A stretch of 64,000 nucleotides of DNA from CAJWOS01 sp964502005 (GTDB lineage: Bacteria; Myxococcota_A; UBA796; UBA2385). Of the stretch, positions 1 to 8,447 are shown in pieces (positions within the stretch are counted from its first letter, which is position 1; every line of letters starts with the position of its first letter). Both the position numbers and the translations under genes were made by a program. The notes beneath the pieces were generated by a model. It saw nothing but the letters and a program-made list of their open reading frames with translations. It made no database searches and was not told where the DNA came from. Where the stretch lies: positions 208,752 to 272,751 of the forward strand of contig CAZCUX010000007.1 in NCBI GenBank assembly GCA_964502005.1, read 5' to 3'.

Positions 1-1
1 G

Positions 2-457
2 GAGCTGGACCACCTCGCGCGAGACGCGCATTGGGAGTTGGATCAAGCAATACGTTGGGCATTGGGGGACGCTTGGTTGGGGAGCAGCCACTTGCTTCGG
101 TATGGGCTGGCCCTTCGGTTGGCGCGAGAGCCGCGCGTTACACCCGAGGGTGGGGGGTACGTGGAGCGCGGCCTCGTGCGGCTCGCAGGCCTTGCGTCGG
201 AGCACGGATTTTCGGTGGCGGTCGCAATGTTTCCGACGCCTGGGCAACCTGCAAATGAGCCCACGTCAGCTTTGTTTCAGCGGATTTCCACCGACCAGGG
301 GTTTGCGTTTTGGAACTTGCGGGAACGCCTGGACGGGCACCCCGAGTATTACCGACCGTGCAATGCGATGCACCTCAATGAACGGGGCCACGGTGTTGCA
401 GCGGAGTGGCTCGACCCGAAAATTCGTGCTTTGATTGAAGGACTGGACGCGCGATAG
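2..457 (+). CDS. C-terminal part of an SGNH/GDSL-hydrolase-like protein (partial)
   Basis: The reading frame is open from the first bases of the window, so the gene begins outside it. A TTG at 38 is possible but need not be the start. The visible 150 or so residues end in NAMHLNERGHGVAAEW. This resembles the block V motif of SGNH hydrolases, where an Asp or Asn and a His near the C-terminus complete the catalytic site and a conserved glycine-His follows (HLNxxGH). The catalytic Ser block would lie upstream of the window. Such enzymes are esterases or acyltransferases acting on polysaccharides or lipids; the substrate here is unknown. The gene converges on the cysteine synthase gene across a 158-bp gap that holds an imperfect inverted repeat (511-520 with 555-564), which could act as a shared hairpin but has no T-tract. 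Confidence 0.6.
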   Translation, partial: ELDHLARDAHWELDQAIRWALGDAWLGSSHLLRYGLALRLAREPRVTPEGGGYVERGLVRLAGLASEHGFSVAVAMFPTPGQPANEPTSALFQRISTDQGFAFWNLRERLDGHPEYYRPCNAMHLNERGHGVAAEWLDPKIRALIEGLDAR

Positions 458-615
458 CCTCTATTGGTGGCAGGTGTTGATGTGCAATGCGTGTGTTGGA
501 CAAATGGGAAGGCAGGTGGTAATTGCGATGGCCCGTTGCCGAGAAATCGTGACGACCACTTGCCCTCCGTCGTGTCGGTGCCCATTCGATTGCGTGCTGC
601 CCCGTGTTGGCACCC

Positions 616-1569
616 TCAGTCCATGCGTTCGACCAAGTCTGCAGGAAACAGGCCGTCGACCGAGAGGTACCGCTCGCCGCTGTCGCATATAAGCGTACAA
701 ATGGTCTTTCCTGCCATATCTGGCCGCCGTGAAAGTTGCTCGGCGACCCACAAGCCAGCGCCGGAGGTGACGCCCGCCAAGATGCCCTCGGTGCGCGCCA
801 GCCGGCGGGTCATCTCGAATGCCGCGTCGTCGGGGACGCCCATCAACTCGTCGAGTCGGTCTCGGGCACGTTGGAAGTTGTCGGTCACGAAGCCGGGCCC
901 AATCCCGACAAGTTTGTGCTTTCCCATCGTTCCGCCGGCATAGACCGGGCTGCTCGCCGGCTCAAAGGCGACAATGCGCACCTTGGGGGCATGTTGCTTG
1001 AGATATCGGGAAAGACCGTCAAATGTACCAGAGGTTCCCAACCCAATGACCATTACGTCGAGGTCACCGTTGGTTTGTGCCAGAATTTCGGGACCCGTGG
1101 TGGCAAAGTGCGCATTGCCATTGTTGGGGTTGCTGTGTTGGTTCATAAACCAAGCATGCCCCGCCTGTTGTTCACAATAGCGAATGGCACGCTCTCGCGC
1201 TCCCCGTGTGTGCTCAACTCCCGGCGTAAGCACAACGCGCGCGCCAAACGCGTTGAGGATTTGAATTCGCTCGATACTGCAAAGTTCGCTCATAAAGATG
1301 CGAACGGGAAAGCCTTGCGATGCCCCAAACATCGCAAGCGCGATGGCTGTGTTCCCACTGCTCGCCTCGACCAGCTCCATGCCGGGCGACAATTCCCCGC
1401 GTGCGAGGGCCTCTTGAAGCACGTGCTTGACGGGGCGGTCCTTGATGGACATCGGGTTGGACGCTTCGAGCTTGGCAACGACCTTTACCGCCGACCCCGC
1501 AAAGAGCCGGTTCAACGTCACCAGCGGCGTTTCACCTACGAGGGCCGAAATGTCGTCAGTTACCTTCAT
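616..1569 (-). CDS. PLP-dependent cysteine synthase / cystathionine beta-synthase-type enzyme
   Basis: This 317-residue protein has the length and motifs of the fold-type II PLP family that makes cysteine from O-acetylserine (or O-phosphoserine) and sulfide. The PLP lysine lies in NPMSIKDRP near residue 40. The substrate-binding loop is SSGNTAIAL, the phosphate-binding loop is GLGTSGT, and the C-terminal signature is CDSGERYLS. The long open frame extends upstream, but the ATG at 1569 is chosen because GGAGG precedes it and homology starts there. That start lies inside the end of the osmC-like gene (14-bp overlap), so the two are probably co-translated. CysK, CysM and cystathionine beta-synthase cannot be separated from sequence alone, so no symbol is given. 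Confidence 0.88.
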   Translation of the reverse strand: MKVTDDISALVGETPLVTLNRLFAGSAVKVVAKLEASNPMSIKDRPVKHVLQEALARGELSPGMELVEASSGNTAIALAMFGASQGFPVRIFMSELCSIERIQILNAFGARVVLTPGVEHTRGARERAIRYCEQQAGHAWFMNQHSNPNNGNAHFATTGPEILAQTNGDLDVMVIGLGTSGTFDGLSRYLKQHAPKVRIVAFEPASSPVYAGGTMGKHKLVGIGPGFVTDNFQRARDRLDELMGVPDDAAFEMTRRLARTEGILAGVTSGAGLWVAEQLSRRPDMAGKTICTLICDSGERYLSVDGLFPADLVERMD

Positions 1570-2002
1570 CTTGGCGGTCCTCCGTGCTTTCGTGAACCAC
1601 AAACGTGTGCGTAATGTCCACACCACCACGAGCAAGCATGATGGATGCCGAGCAGTACTTTTCGGCGGAGAGGTGCACCGCGCGTGCGACCTTCTCGTGA
1701 GACAGGTTTTTTCCTTCGACGATGAAGTGTAGGTGAATCCGCGTGAACACTTTGGGGGGGGACTCGGCACGCTCGGCAGATAGCTCCGTAGCGCAGCGGG
1801 CGACCTGCTGGCGGGACTTTTCGAGAATGGTCACCACGTCATAGCTGGCGCATCCTCCGAGTCCAACCAAAACCATTTCCATAGGACGGCAGCCGGCGTT
1901 TTTTCCACCCGCGTCGCTCGGACCATCCATAGTCAGGGAATGTCCTGATTCCGTTGCTGCACGAAACTGGACTTCGCCAGCCCATTCAATTGTTGCTTTC
2001 AT
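1556..2002 (-). CDS. osmC: OsmC family (YhfA-type) peroxide/redox protein
   Basis: The product is 148 residues, typical of the small OsmC/Ohr family of thiol-dependent hydroperoxide reductases. Two conserved cysteines are visible: one in LGGCASYDV and one in EKYCSASIML, in the positions used for peroxide reduction. It starts with MKATIEWAGEVQF and ends a few residues after GVDITHTFVV, like YhfA rather than Ohr. GGAGG stands a few bases upstream of the ATG at 2002. Its end overlaps the start of the cysteine synthase gene, suggesting an operon that links thiol supply to peroxide defence. That link is an inference from overlap only. Confidence 0.85.
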   Translation of the reverse strand: MKATIEWAGEVQFRAATESGHSLTMDGPSDAGGKNAGCRPMEMVLVGLGGCASYDVVTILEKSRQQVARCATELSAERAESPPKVFTRIHLHFIVEGKNLSHEKVARAVHLSAEKYCSASIMLARGGVDITHTFVVHESTEDRQDEGN

Positions 2003-2260
2003 GGCAACCTCCGATGGCGGGTGCGTATCCCAACCATTTTCGCGTGCTGAATTTACGGATGCTACGCCGCCACAGAACGGCGAACCACTGGGCACCCGCC
2101 GCTTGGGCCGCTTGCGAGAGCGTTGTCGCCGTCGACAAAAGCGTGCAAATGTCCTGTACGAATATTCGGCTTGATGGTGGGCGTGCAGGGCTGATGTCAA
2201 TCACGGAACGGTGCACTGGGGGCGGCTTTGTGCATACGAAGTCTAAAATACGGCAATCAA

Positions 2261-2277
2261 CTGACAATTTTTGTCAG
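2261..2277. promoter_or_regulatory. Palindromic upstream activator site 1 of pilin gene
   Basis: CTGACAATTTTTGTCAG is a 17-bp inverted repeat with 8-bp arms around a central T. A second site at 2305 is its exact reverse complement. The centres are 44 bp apart, close to four helical turns, and lie roughly 55-100 bp upstream of the -24/-12 element. That is the usual arrangement for an NtrC-class activator such as PilR. The identity of the activator is inferred. Confidence 0.75.
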
Positions 2278-2304
2278 ACGACTTCCGTGAATCGTCCCTA
2301 CGGA

Positions 2305-2321
2305 CTGACAAAAATTGTCAG
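2305..2321. promoter_or_regulatory. Palindromic upstream activator site 2 of pilin gene
   Basis: CTGACAAAAATTGTCAG is the reverse complement of the site at 2261, so both present the same GACA-N5-TGTC half-sites. It ends about 38 bp before the sigma-54 -24 element. The pair could hold two activator dimers on the same face of the helix. Confidence 0.75.
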
Positions 2322-2358
2322 GCATTCATGACAAGGTACATGAAGAGGTTATCGCTGC

Positions 2359-2375
2359 TTGGCACGATTGTTGCA
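2359..2375 (+). promoter_or_regulatory. Sigma-54 (-24/-12) promoter of pilin gene
   Basis: TTGGCACGATTGTTGCA matches the RpoN consensus TGGCACG-N4-TTGCA at every defined base, with GG and GC at the correct spacing. The predicted transcript start is near 2386, giving a leader of about 65 nt before the GTG at 2451. Sigma-54 control by PilR is known for pilA in Pseudomonas, Geobacter and Myxococcus. Confidence 0.88.
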
Positions 2376-2450
2376 AAACACGAAAATGTCGTACATATTT
2401 CACGACGATTTCATTTGAATGATTGCCCAAATTTTCGACTGGAGGGTTCC

Positions 2451-2891
2451 GTGTACACCAAACGTGGTTTCACACTCGTAGAACTCATGATTGTGGTCGC
2501 CATCATCGGCATCTTGGCCGCAATTGCGATTCCCAATTTTGTCAACATGCAGTATCGGGCCAAGCGGTCTGAGCTTCCGAGCAATGTCGATGGCATCAAA
2601 ACGGCGGAGCTCGCGTATGAGGCGGCGTTCGACACCTACATTCAGGAGACCACATTTCGTCCCGACTCGAGCCCAGGAAAGAAGACCCGGATTTGGTCCG
2701 GTGGTGCCTTCAATACCTTGGGTTGGGCTCCGGACGGTGACGTTCGCGGCTCCTACAAGGTGCAGTCCACCTCTTCGACCGACTTTCTGGTGACAGGCGT
2801 AGGCGATATCGACGGGGATTCCGTTCAGGCCCGTTTCACCGCTACAAAGTCCATCAACACGGTGATGTACACTGCGAACGACGTCTACTGA
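2451..2891 (+). CDS. pilA: Type IV pilin major subunit (PilA-like)
   Basis: The 146-residue product carries a classical type IV prepilin signal: the short basic leader VYTKRG, then cleavage before FTLVELMIVV. Glu5, needed for assembly, is present in the mature protein, and a hydrophobic N-terminal helix runs to IPNF. The C-terminal domain is about 115 residues and has a YKVQSTSSTDFLVTGVGDIDGD-like strand region typical of deltaproteobacterial pilins. The frame is open 180 nt further upstream, but GTG at 2451 is chosen because GGAGGG sits just before it and the leader is then of normal length. It has its own sigma-54 promoter and paired activator sites. No other pil gene lies beside it, so it is an orphan pilin locus within this window. 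Confidence 0.92.
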   Translation: MYTKRGFTLVELMIVVAIIGILAAIAIPNFVNMQYRAKRSELPSNVDGIKTAELAYEAAFDTYIQETTFRPDSSPGKKTRIWSGGAFNTLGWAPDGDVRGSYKVQSTSSTDFLVTGVGDIDGDSVQARFTATKSINTVMYTANDVY

Positions 2892-3258
2892 GCCGTCCCA
2901 CGCACGCAGAGTGGGAGCAGCCCTTGGGAATCACAGCTCCGGATATTTCGGCAAGTGGTTTGCATGCTCCGGTGCCGGCGATTTCAAACGGGTGTACAAA
3001 AGGAGAAATTCGCCGGTGGAGCCTTGCAATTTGCAGACCAATGCGTGCAATCTGTACAACAGTAGGTCATAGCGCGATGGTGTGGAGGTGAATGTGTTCT
3101 CATTCTATGTGCTGGCGGTCAACTGCGTATTCCTTGCGTAAGGGCTCGGTAATGGCTTCGTACCGATTTGCTGGCCCCCCTCGGGCGCCGGTGGTTTCGT
3201 GCCAACGCACCAGCACACTATTTTTGGATAGACCACGTTCCCTTTGTCCTTTGCGCCC
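2892..3258. other. Intergenic region between pilin and hybrid kinase
   Basis: About 365 bp with no convincing gene. A small hairpin (2896-2901 with 2911-2916, TCCCAC/GTGGGA) follows the pilin stop but lacks a T-tract. A strong ribosome-binding-like GGAGGTG near 3084 precedes a GTG (3088) that would encode only 17 hydrophobic residues, and an ATG (3092) that opens a 60-codon frame running into the kinase. Neither looks like a known peptide. Confidence 0.4.
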
Positions 3259-5094
3259 ATGGTGCTACCGTTGATGGCACGACCACTTGGAGTCACTTTG
3301 GAACATTGGTTGCGTTGGCTGGACCGGGCCATTCCTCCGCAGTTGTTTCTGGGAGGTGGGCACCAAGTGATGCCAGCGCGCGCATTGGTGATTTCATCGC
3401 TCGCAGCGACGGTCGTGTCGTCGTTTACATTTTTGGTACGGTTGCTTTCCAAGGATTTGTACGGGTCATTTGTTTGGACCAACGTAGCGACCATTGTTGT
3501 GAGCATCGGTCTTTGGGGATTGATGTGGCGCACGAAAGATATCCTTTGGCCTTCCCGAATCGGGCTGTCGCTCCTTGGTTTGCTGCTCGTCATTCGCGCG
3601 CTGGACGATGGCGGTATCAACAGTAGCTCCGTTGCGTGGTTGCCGATGCTGTCGATGATGGCGACCATGGCGCTCGGTTGGAGAAGCGGCGCAATCGCCG
3701 GGATGCTTGCGTTGGCAGCTCTTGCGTTTGTTGCCGTTTCGAATTGGTTTGGTTGGGAGATGATGGCACCGCATGCGTCCCTCGGGCAGCGCGCGGCCAG
3801 CCTCGCGACTCTCATCGTGATGCAAGTCGTGCTGATGATGGTTTGGGCGCGCGACCGATTGGCCCAAGAAACGCGACTGGAGTCTGCAAATGCAGCTCTT
3901 TCGACGACCGTGGATGCGTTGCACAAACGAACCATTGAGGCTGAGGAGCTTGCTGCGATGCACCAGCGCTTGGCCACGGTGGTTTCCCATGAGCTCAACA
4001 CGCCGCTAAACGGCATTGTGGGATTGTCAGAGGCGCTGCTCCATCAAACTCCAGCGGGTGTGCAGCACGAAACGGTGGCGTCTATTTACCATTCGGCGCT
4101 GTTGATGGACAGTTTGGTGCGGGACTTGTTGGAGCTATCGCGTTTGTCGTCGAAGGAAGTTGTTTTTGTTCCCGACAATGTCTCGTTGTGCGATTTGTTG
4201 ACGGAGTGGGTCGAAATTTTGCGCCCACGCGCTGAGGCACGGGGCCTGCAGGTACGACTCGATTGTCCGGCGGATTGTCCTCCCGTATGGACCGACACCA
4301 CACGCATACAGCAGGTGGTGGTCAACCTCTTGACCAACGCAATCAAGTTTACCTCCAAGGGTTCGGTTGATGTCGCTTTGAATTGGAAAAGCGTGGGAGA
4401 GCGGGAGGTGGACGTTGTGCTCTCTGTGCGAGACACAGGACCGGGCATTGCGAAAGAGAATCAAGAGCGCATCTTTGCGCGGTTTGAGCAGGGGGATGCC
4501 AATGTGCGGCGAAGACACGGCGGTACAGGGCTCGGCCTCGCTGTGGTGCGGGAGGTGGTGACCTCGATGAACGGCTCGGTAGCGTTGTCGTCGGTGGTTG
4601 GGGAGGGATCTGTGTTTACGGTTCGCCTGCGCCTGCAGCGGTTTATTGCCGACGCAGTGGAGGAACATGGGGGCCCATCGGTTCGCGTGTTGGTTGTAGA
4701 CGACAATCCTATCAACTTGCTCGTGTTAGAGGGCCTTTTGCGGCATCTTGGCCACACGGTCGAGGCGGTGGACTCCGGAAAGGAGGCGTTGAGGTGGATG
4801 GCGCATCATGAAGTAGACATCGTCTTTATGGACTGTATGATGCCCGATATGACGGGGTGGCAAGCCACGCGGGTGATCCGTTCGCAGGGCACAACGGTGC
4901 CTGTGATTGCGGTCACGGCCGATGTGACCGCCGATGCGCGCGCACAATCGCTGGCCGCAGGGATGAACGACCACCTGACCAAGCCTATTCGACGGGAGCG
5001 CTTGCAGCGGTGCATCGCGCGTTTTTGCCATCCCGACCCTATGGCCGCCGCGGCGAACCGCGCGCAGCGAGACACAAGGTCCGCCGTTGGTTGA
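3259..5094 (+). CDS. Membrane hybrid histidine kinase with C-terminal receiver
   Basis: This is a hybrid sensor kinase of about 611 residues. The first 200 residues hold about six hydrophobic segments and no recognisable periplasmic or PAS domain. A short coiled linker leads to a HisKA domain whose phospho-accepting His is in VVSHELNTPLNG (about residue 244). An HATPase domain follows, with DTGPGIA and GGTGLGLAVV as the nucleotide-binding boxes. The last 120 residues are a receiver: VVDDNP acidic pocket, phospho-acceptor Asp in FMDCMMPDM, and the conserved Lys in LTKPI. There is no output domain, so the phosphate must pass to a separate Hpt or regulator. The start is uncertain: TTG 3244, ATG 3259 and ATG 3274 are in frame and none has a clear Shine-Dalgarno. 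Two other kinases of the same design lie at 33.5 and 35.4 kb. Confidence 0.88.
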   Translation: MVLPLMARPLGVTLEHWLRWLDRAIPPQLFLGGGHQVMPARALVISSLAATVVSSFTFLVRLLSKDLYGSFVWTNVATIVVSIGLWGLMWRTKDILWPSRIGLSLLGLLLVIRALDDGGINSSSVAWLPMLSMMATMALGWRSGAIAGMLALAALAFVAVSNWFGWEMMAPHASLGQRAASLATLIVMQVVLMMVWARDRLAQETRLESANAALSTTVDALHKRTIEAEELAAMHQRLATVVSHELNTPLNGIVGLSEALLHQTPAGVQHETVASIYHSALLMDSLVRDLLELSRLSSKEVVFVPDNVSLCDLLTEWVEILRPRAEARGLQVRLDCPADCPPVWTDTTRIQQVVVNLLTNAIKFTSKGSVDVALNWKSVGEREVDVVLSVRDTGPGIAKENQERIFARFEQGDANVRRRHGGTGLGLAVVREVVTSMNGSVALSSVVGEGSVFTVRLRLQRFIADAVEEHGGPSVRVLVVDDNPINLLVLEGLLRHLGHTVEAVDSGKEALRWMAHHEVDIVFMDCMMPDMTGWQATRVIRSQGTTVPVIAVTADVTADARAQSLAAGMNDHLTKPIRRERLQRCIARFCHPDPMAAAANRAQRDTRSAVG

Positions 5095-5176
5095 CAGAAG
5101 TGCGCCGCGCTGGCGGTGCCGGCCCCCAAAGGGGTGTGCAAGGGTAAACACATAAACGGAGTAAATATTTTCAATA

Positions 5177-5193
5177 CGGACATATTATGTCCG
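5177..5193. promoter_or_regulatory. 17-bp perfect palindrome (possible operator)
   Basis: CGGACATATTATGTCCG is a perfect inverted repeat around a central T, in an AT-rich stretch between the kinase stop and the next open frame. It contains the same GACA-N5-TGTC spacing as the pilin activator sites. It also overlaps a TATTAT hexamer that could be a -10 element, which would fit repressor control. The regulator is unknown. Confidence 0.5.
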
Positions 5194-5259
5194 CCATTAG
5201 GTGAGATCGAGGGGTAGAAGCGGTGAACTGTTTGTGGTCCTGTTCATCCGCGAGGTTCC

Positions 5260-5812
5260 TATGCCTTCTCCGCTTCCATTGCCGCCGCAATTTCTACGAG
5301 AACGAATGCTGGACGAGCTTCAGCTGGATTTGCGCCAGCAAAACCTTTGGGTGCCCCCCGCTCTCTCTTTTCGAGGGCGACGGGTTTGGGTCCACCTTCT
5401 TGGGGATGCGTTTCAACGAGGAATGCCCAGCGTTCTCGCTGACGGTTTGGCCATAGGAGGGCGTTTGCACGCCAATTCCCAACCGAATGGCAGCTTCACT
5501 TCGCAGCACTCCGCAGATACGCTCGCATGGGCCGAGTTTGTTCGCTTTCAGGTCCGCGCAACTTGCCTTTTGGCCAGAGGTTTCGGTCATTCGTTTGTTG
5601 TGGTGCACGGGCTGGCGCCTACCCGGATTCACCGTCCATGTCGCGGTCTTCGGTTGGAGCCAGGCGCCTTGCTCACGGAGGCCCGGAGGATGCCGCACGC
5701 ATCCACGAATCCTTACGCCTGGGCAAAGTGTGTCGTCCGCTTGGCGCACCCGGGAGAGCTCGTCAGGCCGTATCGTTCTGGTCGGCCGCAGTTTCCACCC
5801 CAAGCCGCTTAG
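5260..5812 (+). CDS. Hypothetical protein (doubtful)
   Basis: An open frame of 183 codons starting MPSPLPLPPQFLRERML. The ATG has GAGG six bases upstream, and a palindromic operator-like site lies about 70 bp upstream. The first 90 residues look protein-like (LQLDLRQQNLWVPPALSFRG), but the second half is rich in Arg, Pro, His and Ala and may be spurious. It has no membrane segment and no motif I recognise. An opposing frame (5294-5824) covers the same DNA but looks less convincing. It may be a real small regulator, a decayed gene, or a chance frame. Confidence 0.3.
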
Positions 5813-6089
5813 GACCGCAATCATGTTGGCATATGCATCCGCTTTATGCTGTTCACGCGCTGCCTTCGGTTTCTGTCTGCGCGACTGGCGGACTCTTCCG
5901 CTTCGGGCAGTGGGGTGCGTTTTCTCGATTGCAACGCTAACTTGTCATTTAGTCGAAACATTGGTATCGTTTGTGCAGAAGATAGCAATGTACCCATTTT
6001 CTGCATGCCGCCTTGAATCTGAAAATGTCGCGCATGTCGGCGCGCTTGGGCCGCGCGATTGGGGTTGTGCTCCGTCGCGTCGGGCGAAA

Positions 6090-8180
6090 TCACAATGCTT
6101 GAATCGGCCTTCCGAAACGAAGCACGAACGCCAACAGGCAATGGATGAGCATTCCTGCGTCCATTGGTTCGCAGCTTCCAAAGGGCGCGGGAAGCACAGG
6201 ACCTCCATGGTCTACGCCTGCCAATACCACATAGTCCGCACCCGGAATCCGTGCGCTCTGCACGGGCACAAAGCCGTCGGTTGGACCCGCAGTTGGTGCC
6301 AATATGGCATCGGAAACTGCGAGTGCGGTGGGTCCGCCGCCGATCTTCGATGCGAAGCACAATGTCGGAGTGTTGGTAGGCCACGGATACTGCGCGACGA
6401 AGGCCTCCCGCGCCGCTACACCCAAGCCCGTCAAGGCGTCCAGTTCGCCACCCCACCCGCGCTCTATCACCCATCGAAGGAGCGGTTGTATGCTTGGCCG
6501 CAGATACACCGCGTCTGCCAGCGGGGTGCCCAGCCACGGTGCTTGTATTGTCAATACGGCACGCACATGCGCATGGGTCTCGGGATACAAAGCGAGCATG
6601 GCGCCAATGTCGTTTCCGCCTTTGCTGTGACCAATCAGGACCAGGCGTGCCCCATTCTGCGCGAGTTCTATTGTTTCATCGCGCAACACTTTTGCATTGG
6701 TTTCAACGGACGCATCGGTATCTACGCGAGCCAAACGATTCGCCAAGCCAAGCTGGTCCAGTTGCGCTTTCTTGCTACGCATATAGCCGGGATATCGCTC
6801 GGTAAACAACCCTGGCACGGTGAGGTAAAAATAGTCATTTGCCTCTCGGGGCAGAACTTCGCCCTTGCGGGCGAATTGTTTGACCAACGCGAGAAACGGG
6901 AGCGTCTGGTCCAGGTTCGCTCGCGACACACGCTGGGTTGTCCGCGAAGCTACCGTTTGAACCGCGCTTCCCGCCGCGCGGACAGCGTCCGCGTACATCA
7001 CCAAATGGTGGCAGTTTGTGTCCAACTCGATCAGCTGTGCTCGCAATACCGAGGCCAGGGAGCGCGTTTGATCTACGTTTTGATCGTCGTCATGGATGCC
7101 TTGAATGAATACAATAGGAAACTTCGAGGCTCCAGATCCTACGAGAGCATCCACTGTCTTGCACAACTGGTCCTCGATGGCACACTGCATCTCAGCGTCG
7201 CTCCGAATATTGTGCAGGACCATCGACTGCGTCAGCCGGACCTTTGTCTCCCAGTGATTTTCGGGAATTGTGTCGCGCGTCCAACACGCGCCGATGCGCT
7301 CGGACCCATATGCGCATCGCCAATGTTGTCGTCGACCCCACTGGGGCGAAAGCAGAATTGCCGCTTGTGGCATGCGTTCGCCTCGCAGGGGAGCGATGCG
7401 CGATCCTCGCTCTTGGCGAAGCGCACCCAATACACCGAGGCTCGCACCCAGCGAACTGCCCGCCCAGATCGTGCGCCTGCCCGTGTGTTCTTCGATCCAG
7501 CGGGAGACCATCTGAACGGTAGCGATGACCCGGGCCACGTTTTCCTCGGGGCCGTGCGCGCTTGCTTCCTCCGCGCGCCAAATGTCCTCGATGCAGACAA
7601 CGGGGTGGCCTTGTGTATTCCATTGTTGGGCAAGCGTTCCTATGACATCGCTTCCTTCGAACAGGCTCGGAACCCAAAGAATCGTAGACCGCTCCTCGGC
7701 TTGGGTAGGCAGAAATACGCGTACACGAACGGGTTGCCCGGACGGGCGCGTGTCGTCGATGGGCCACGGGACAAATGTGTCTTTGACGCTGTCGGGGTGC
7801 CGACCCAAACGCGTCAGCAGAACAGCCTTTTGCGCAGCAAACAGGCTGCCATTGACCAGCCACGGCAGCGTGAAGTCCGTGATCGGACATCGCCATTCCG
7901 CCTCACATGCAGCGAGGAAGCCTTCGAGCTGTTCCACCTCGTCCTGGGTTCTCCAACCCACAAGTGCCGCCTGACGCGCAGCCTCCACGGCGGCATGGGT
8001 CGTAAACCAAGCGCGTCTGGTTCCTTCGGCGTACTGCTCGTTCGCCCACAATCCGTCCCGATTTCCCGCCAGGTCTTGCAATTCCTGAATGGTCGCGCCC
8101 AATTGCGCACGCGTCCCCCAGCGCGACGCCGGAAGTGGGTTGGGTTCGCGTTCGTAGAATGGAAAGGGAGACGAAGGCAT
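6090..8180 (-). CDS. Two-unit alpha/beta-hydrolase (lipase/esterase-like)
   Basis: This 696-residue protein appears to hold two alpha/beta-hydrolase units. The first has the nucleophile elbow WAGSSLGASLG (Ser about 243), a downstream acid in GIHDDDQ (about 363-366), and a His in CHHLVMY (about 391). The second, in the C-terminal third, has LIGHSKGGND (Ser about 519), an Asp in PTDGFVP, and a His in GVDHGG; it resembles triacylglycerol lipases or PGAP1-like proteins. No signal peptide is visible, so it is probably cytoplasmic. The start has no strong ribosome-binding site. A 1250-codon open frame on the opposite strand is a shadow of this gene. Substrate unknown. It is divergent from the LEA14-like lipoprotein gene. 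Confidence 0.75.
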   Translation of the reverse strand: MPSSPFPFYEREPNPLPASRWGTRAQLGATIQELQDLAGNRDGLWANEQYAEGTRRAWFTTHAAVEAARQAALVGWRTQDEVEQLEGFLAACEAEWRCPITDFTLPWLVNGSLFAAQKAVLLTRLGRHPDSVKDTFVPWPIDDTRPSGQPVRVRVFLPTQAEERSTILWVPSLFEGSDVIGTLAQQWNTQGHPVVCIEDIWRAEEASAHGPEENVARVIATVQMVSRWIEEHTGRRTIWAGSSLGASLGVLGALRQERGSRIAPLRGERMPQAAILLSPQWGRRQHWRCAYGSERIGACWTRDTIPENHWETKVRLTQSMVLHNIRSDAEMQCAIEDQLCKTVDALVGSGASKFPIVFIQGIHDDDQNVDQTRSLASVLRAQLIELDTNCHHLVMYADAVRAAGSAVQTVASRTTQRVSRANLDQTLPFLALVKQFARKGEVLPREANDYFYLTVPGLFTERYPGYMRSKKAQLDQLGLANRLARVDTDASVETNAKVLRDETIELAQNGARLVLIGHSKGGNDIGAMLALYPETHAHVRAVLTIQAPWLGTPLADAVYLRPSIQPLLRWVIERGWGGELDALTGLGVAAREAFVAQYPWPTNTPTLCFASKIGGGPTALAVSDAILAPTAGPTDGFVPVQSARIPGADYVVLAGVDHGGPVLPAPFGSCEPMDAGMLIHCLLAFVLRFGRPIQAL

Positions 8181-8447
8181 CGGCCGCTAGTGCGAAGCAG
8201 GGGAGGCGCAGAAGGTGCGATTCCCGTGCACATCATAGCGGAGCCGGTTTCCGTGTGCCCTTTGCGCCGATTCGCATGGGCATCGGGTGCAGGCATGGGC
8301 CCGATGCGTTTCGGCGTACGCTGCGCCTTTGAGCGGCTTGGGCGTGTTGGTTTTGCCGTGCTCGTCACCGTCTATACCAAGTGCTTGGACGTGTTGAACA
8401 GATGGCGCGCTGGTGCGTCGCAGGGGGATACAACGAGAGGTGGCGCC

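Noticed and set aside
736..1614. 292-codon plus-strand frame over the cysteine synthase gene
   Set aside because: Antisense shadow; the minus-strand product matches a well-known enzyme family through its whole length.
3088..3141. 17-residue hydrophobic peptide starting with GTG after GGAGG
   Set aside because: Very short with no conserved feature; the good ribosome-binding site may be chance. Left as a note in the intergenic entry.
5487..8447. Very long plus-strand open frame (part of 1250 codons)
   Set aside because: It runs antisense to the two-unit hydrolase, and its product is Arg/His/Cys-rich with no family motif. Only its last 264 codons, the LEA14-like lipoprotein, are real.
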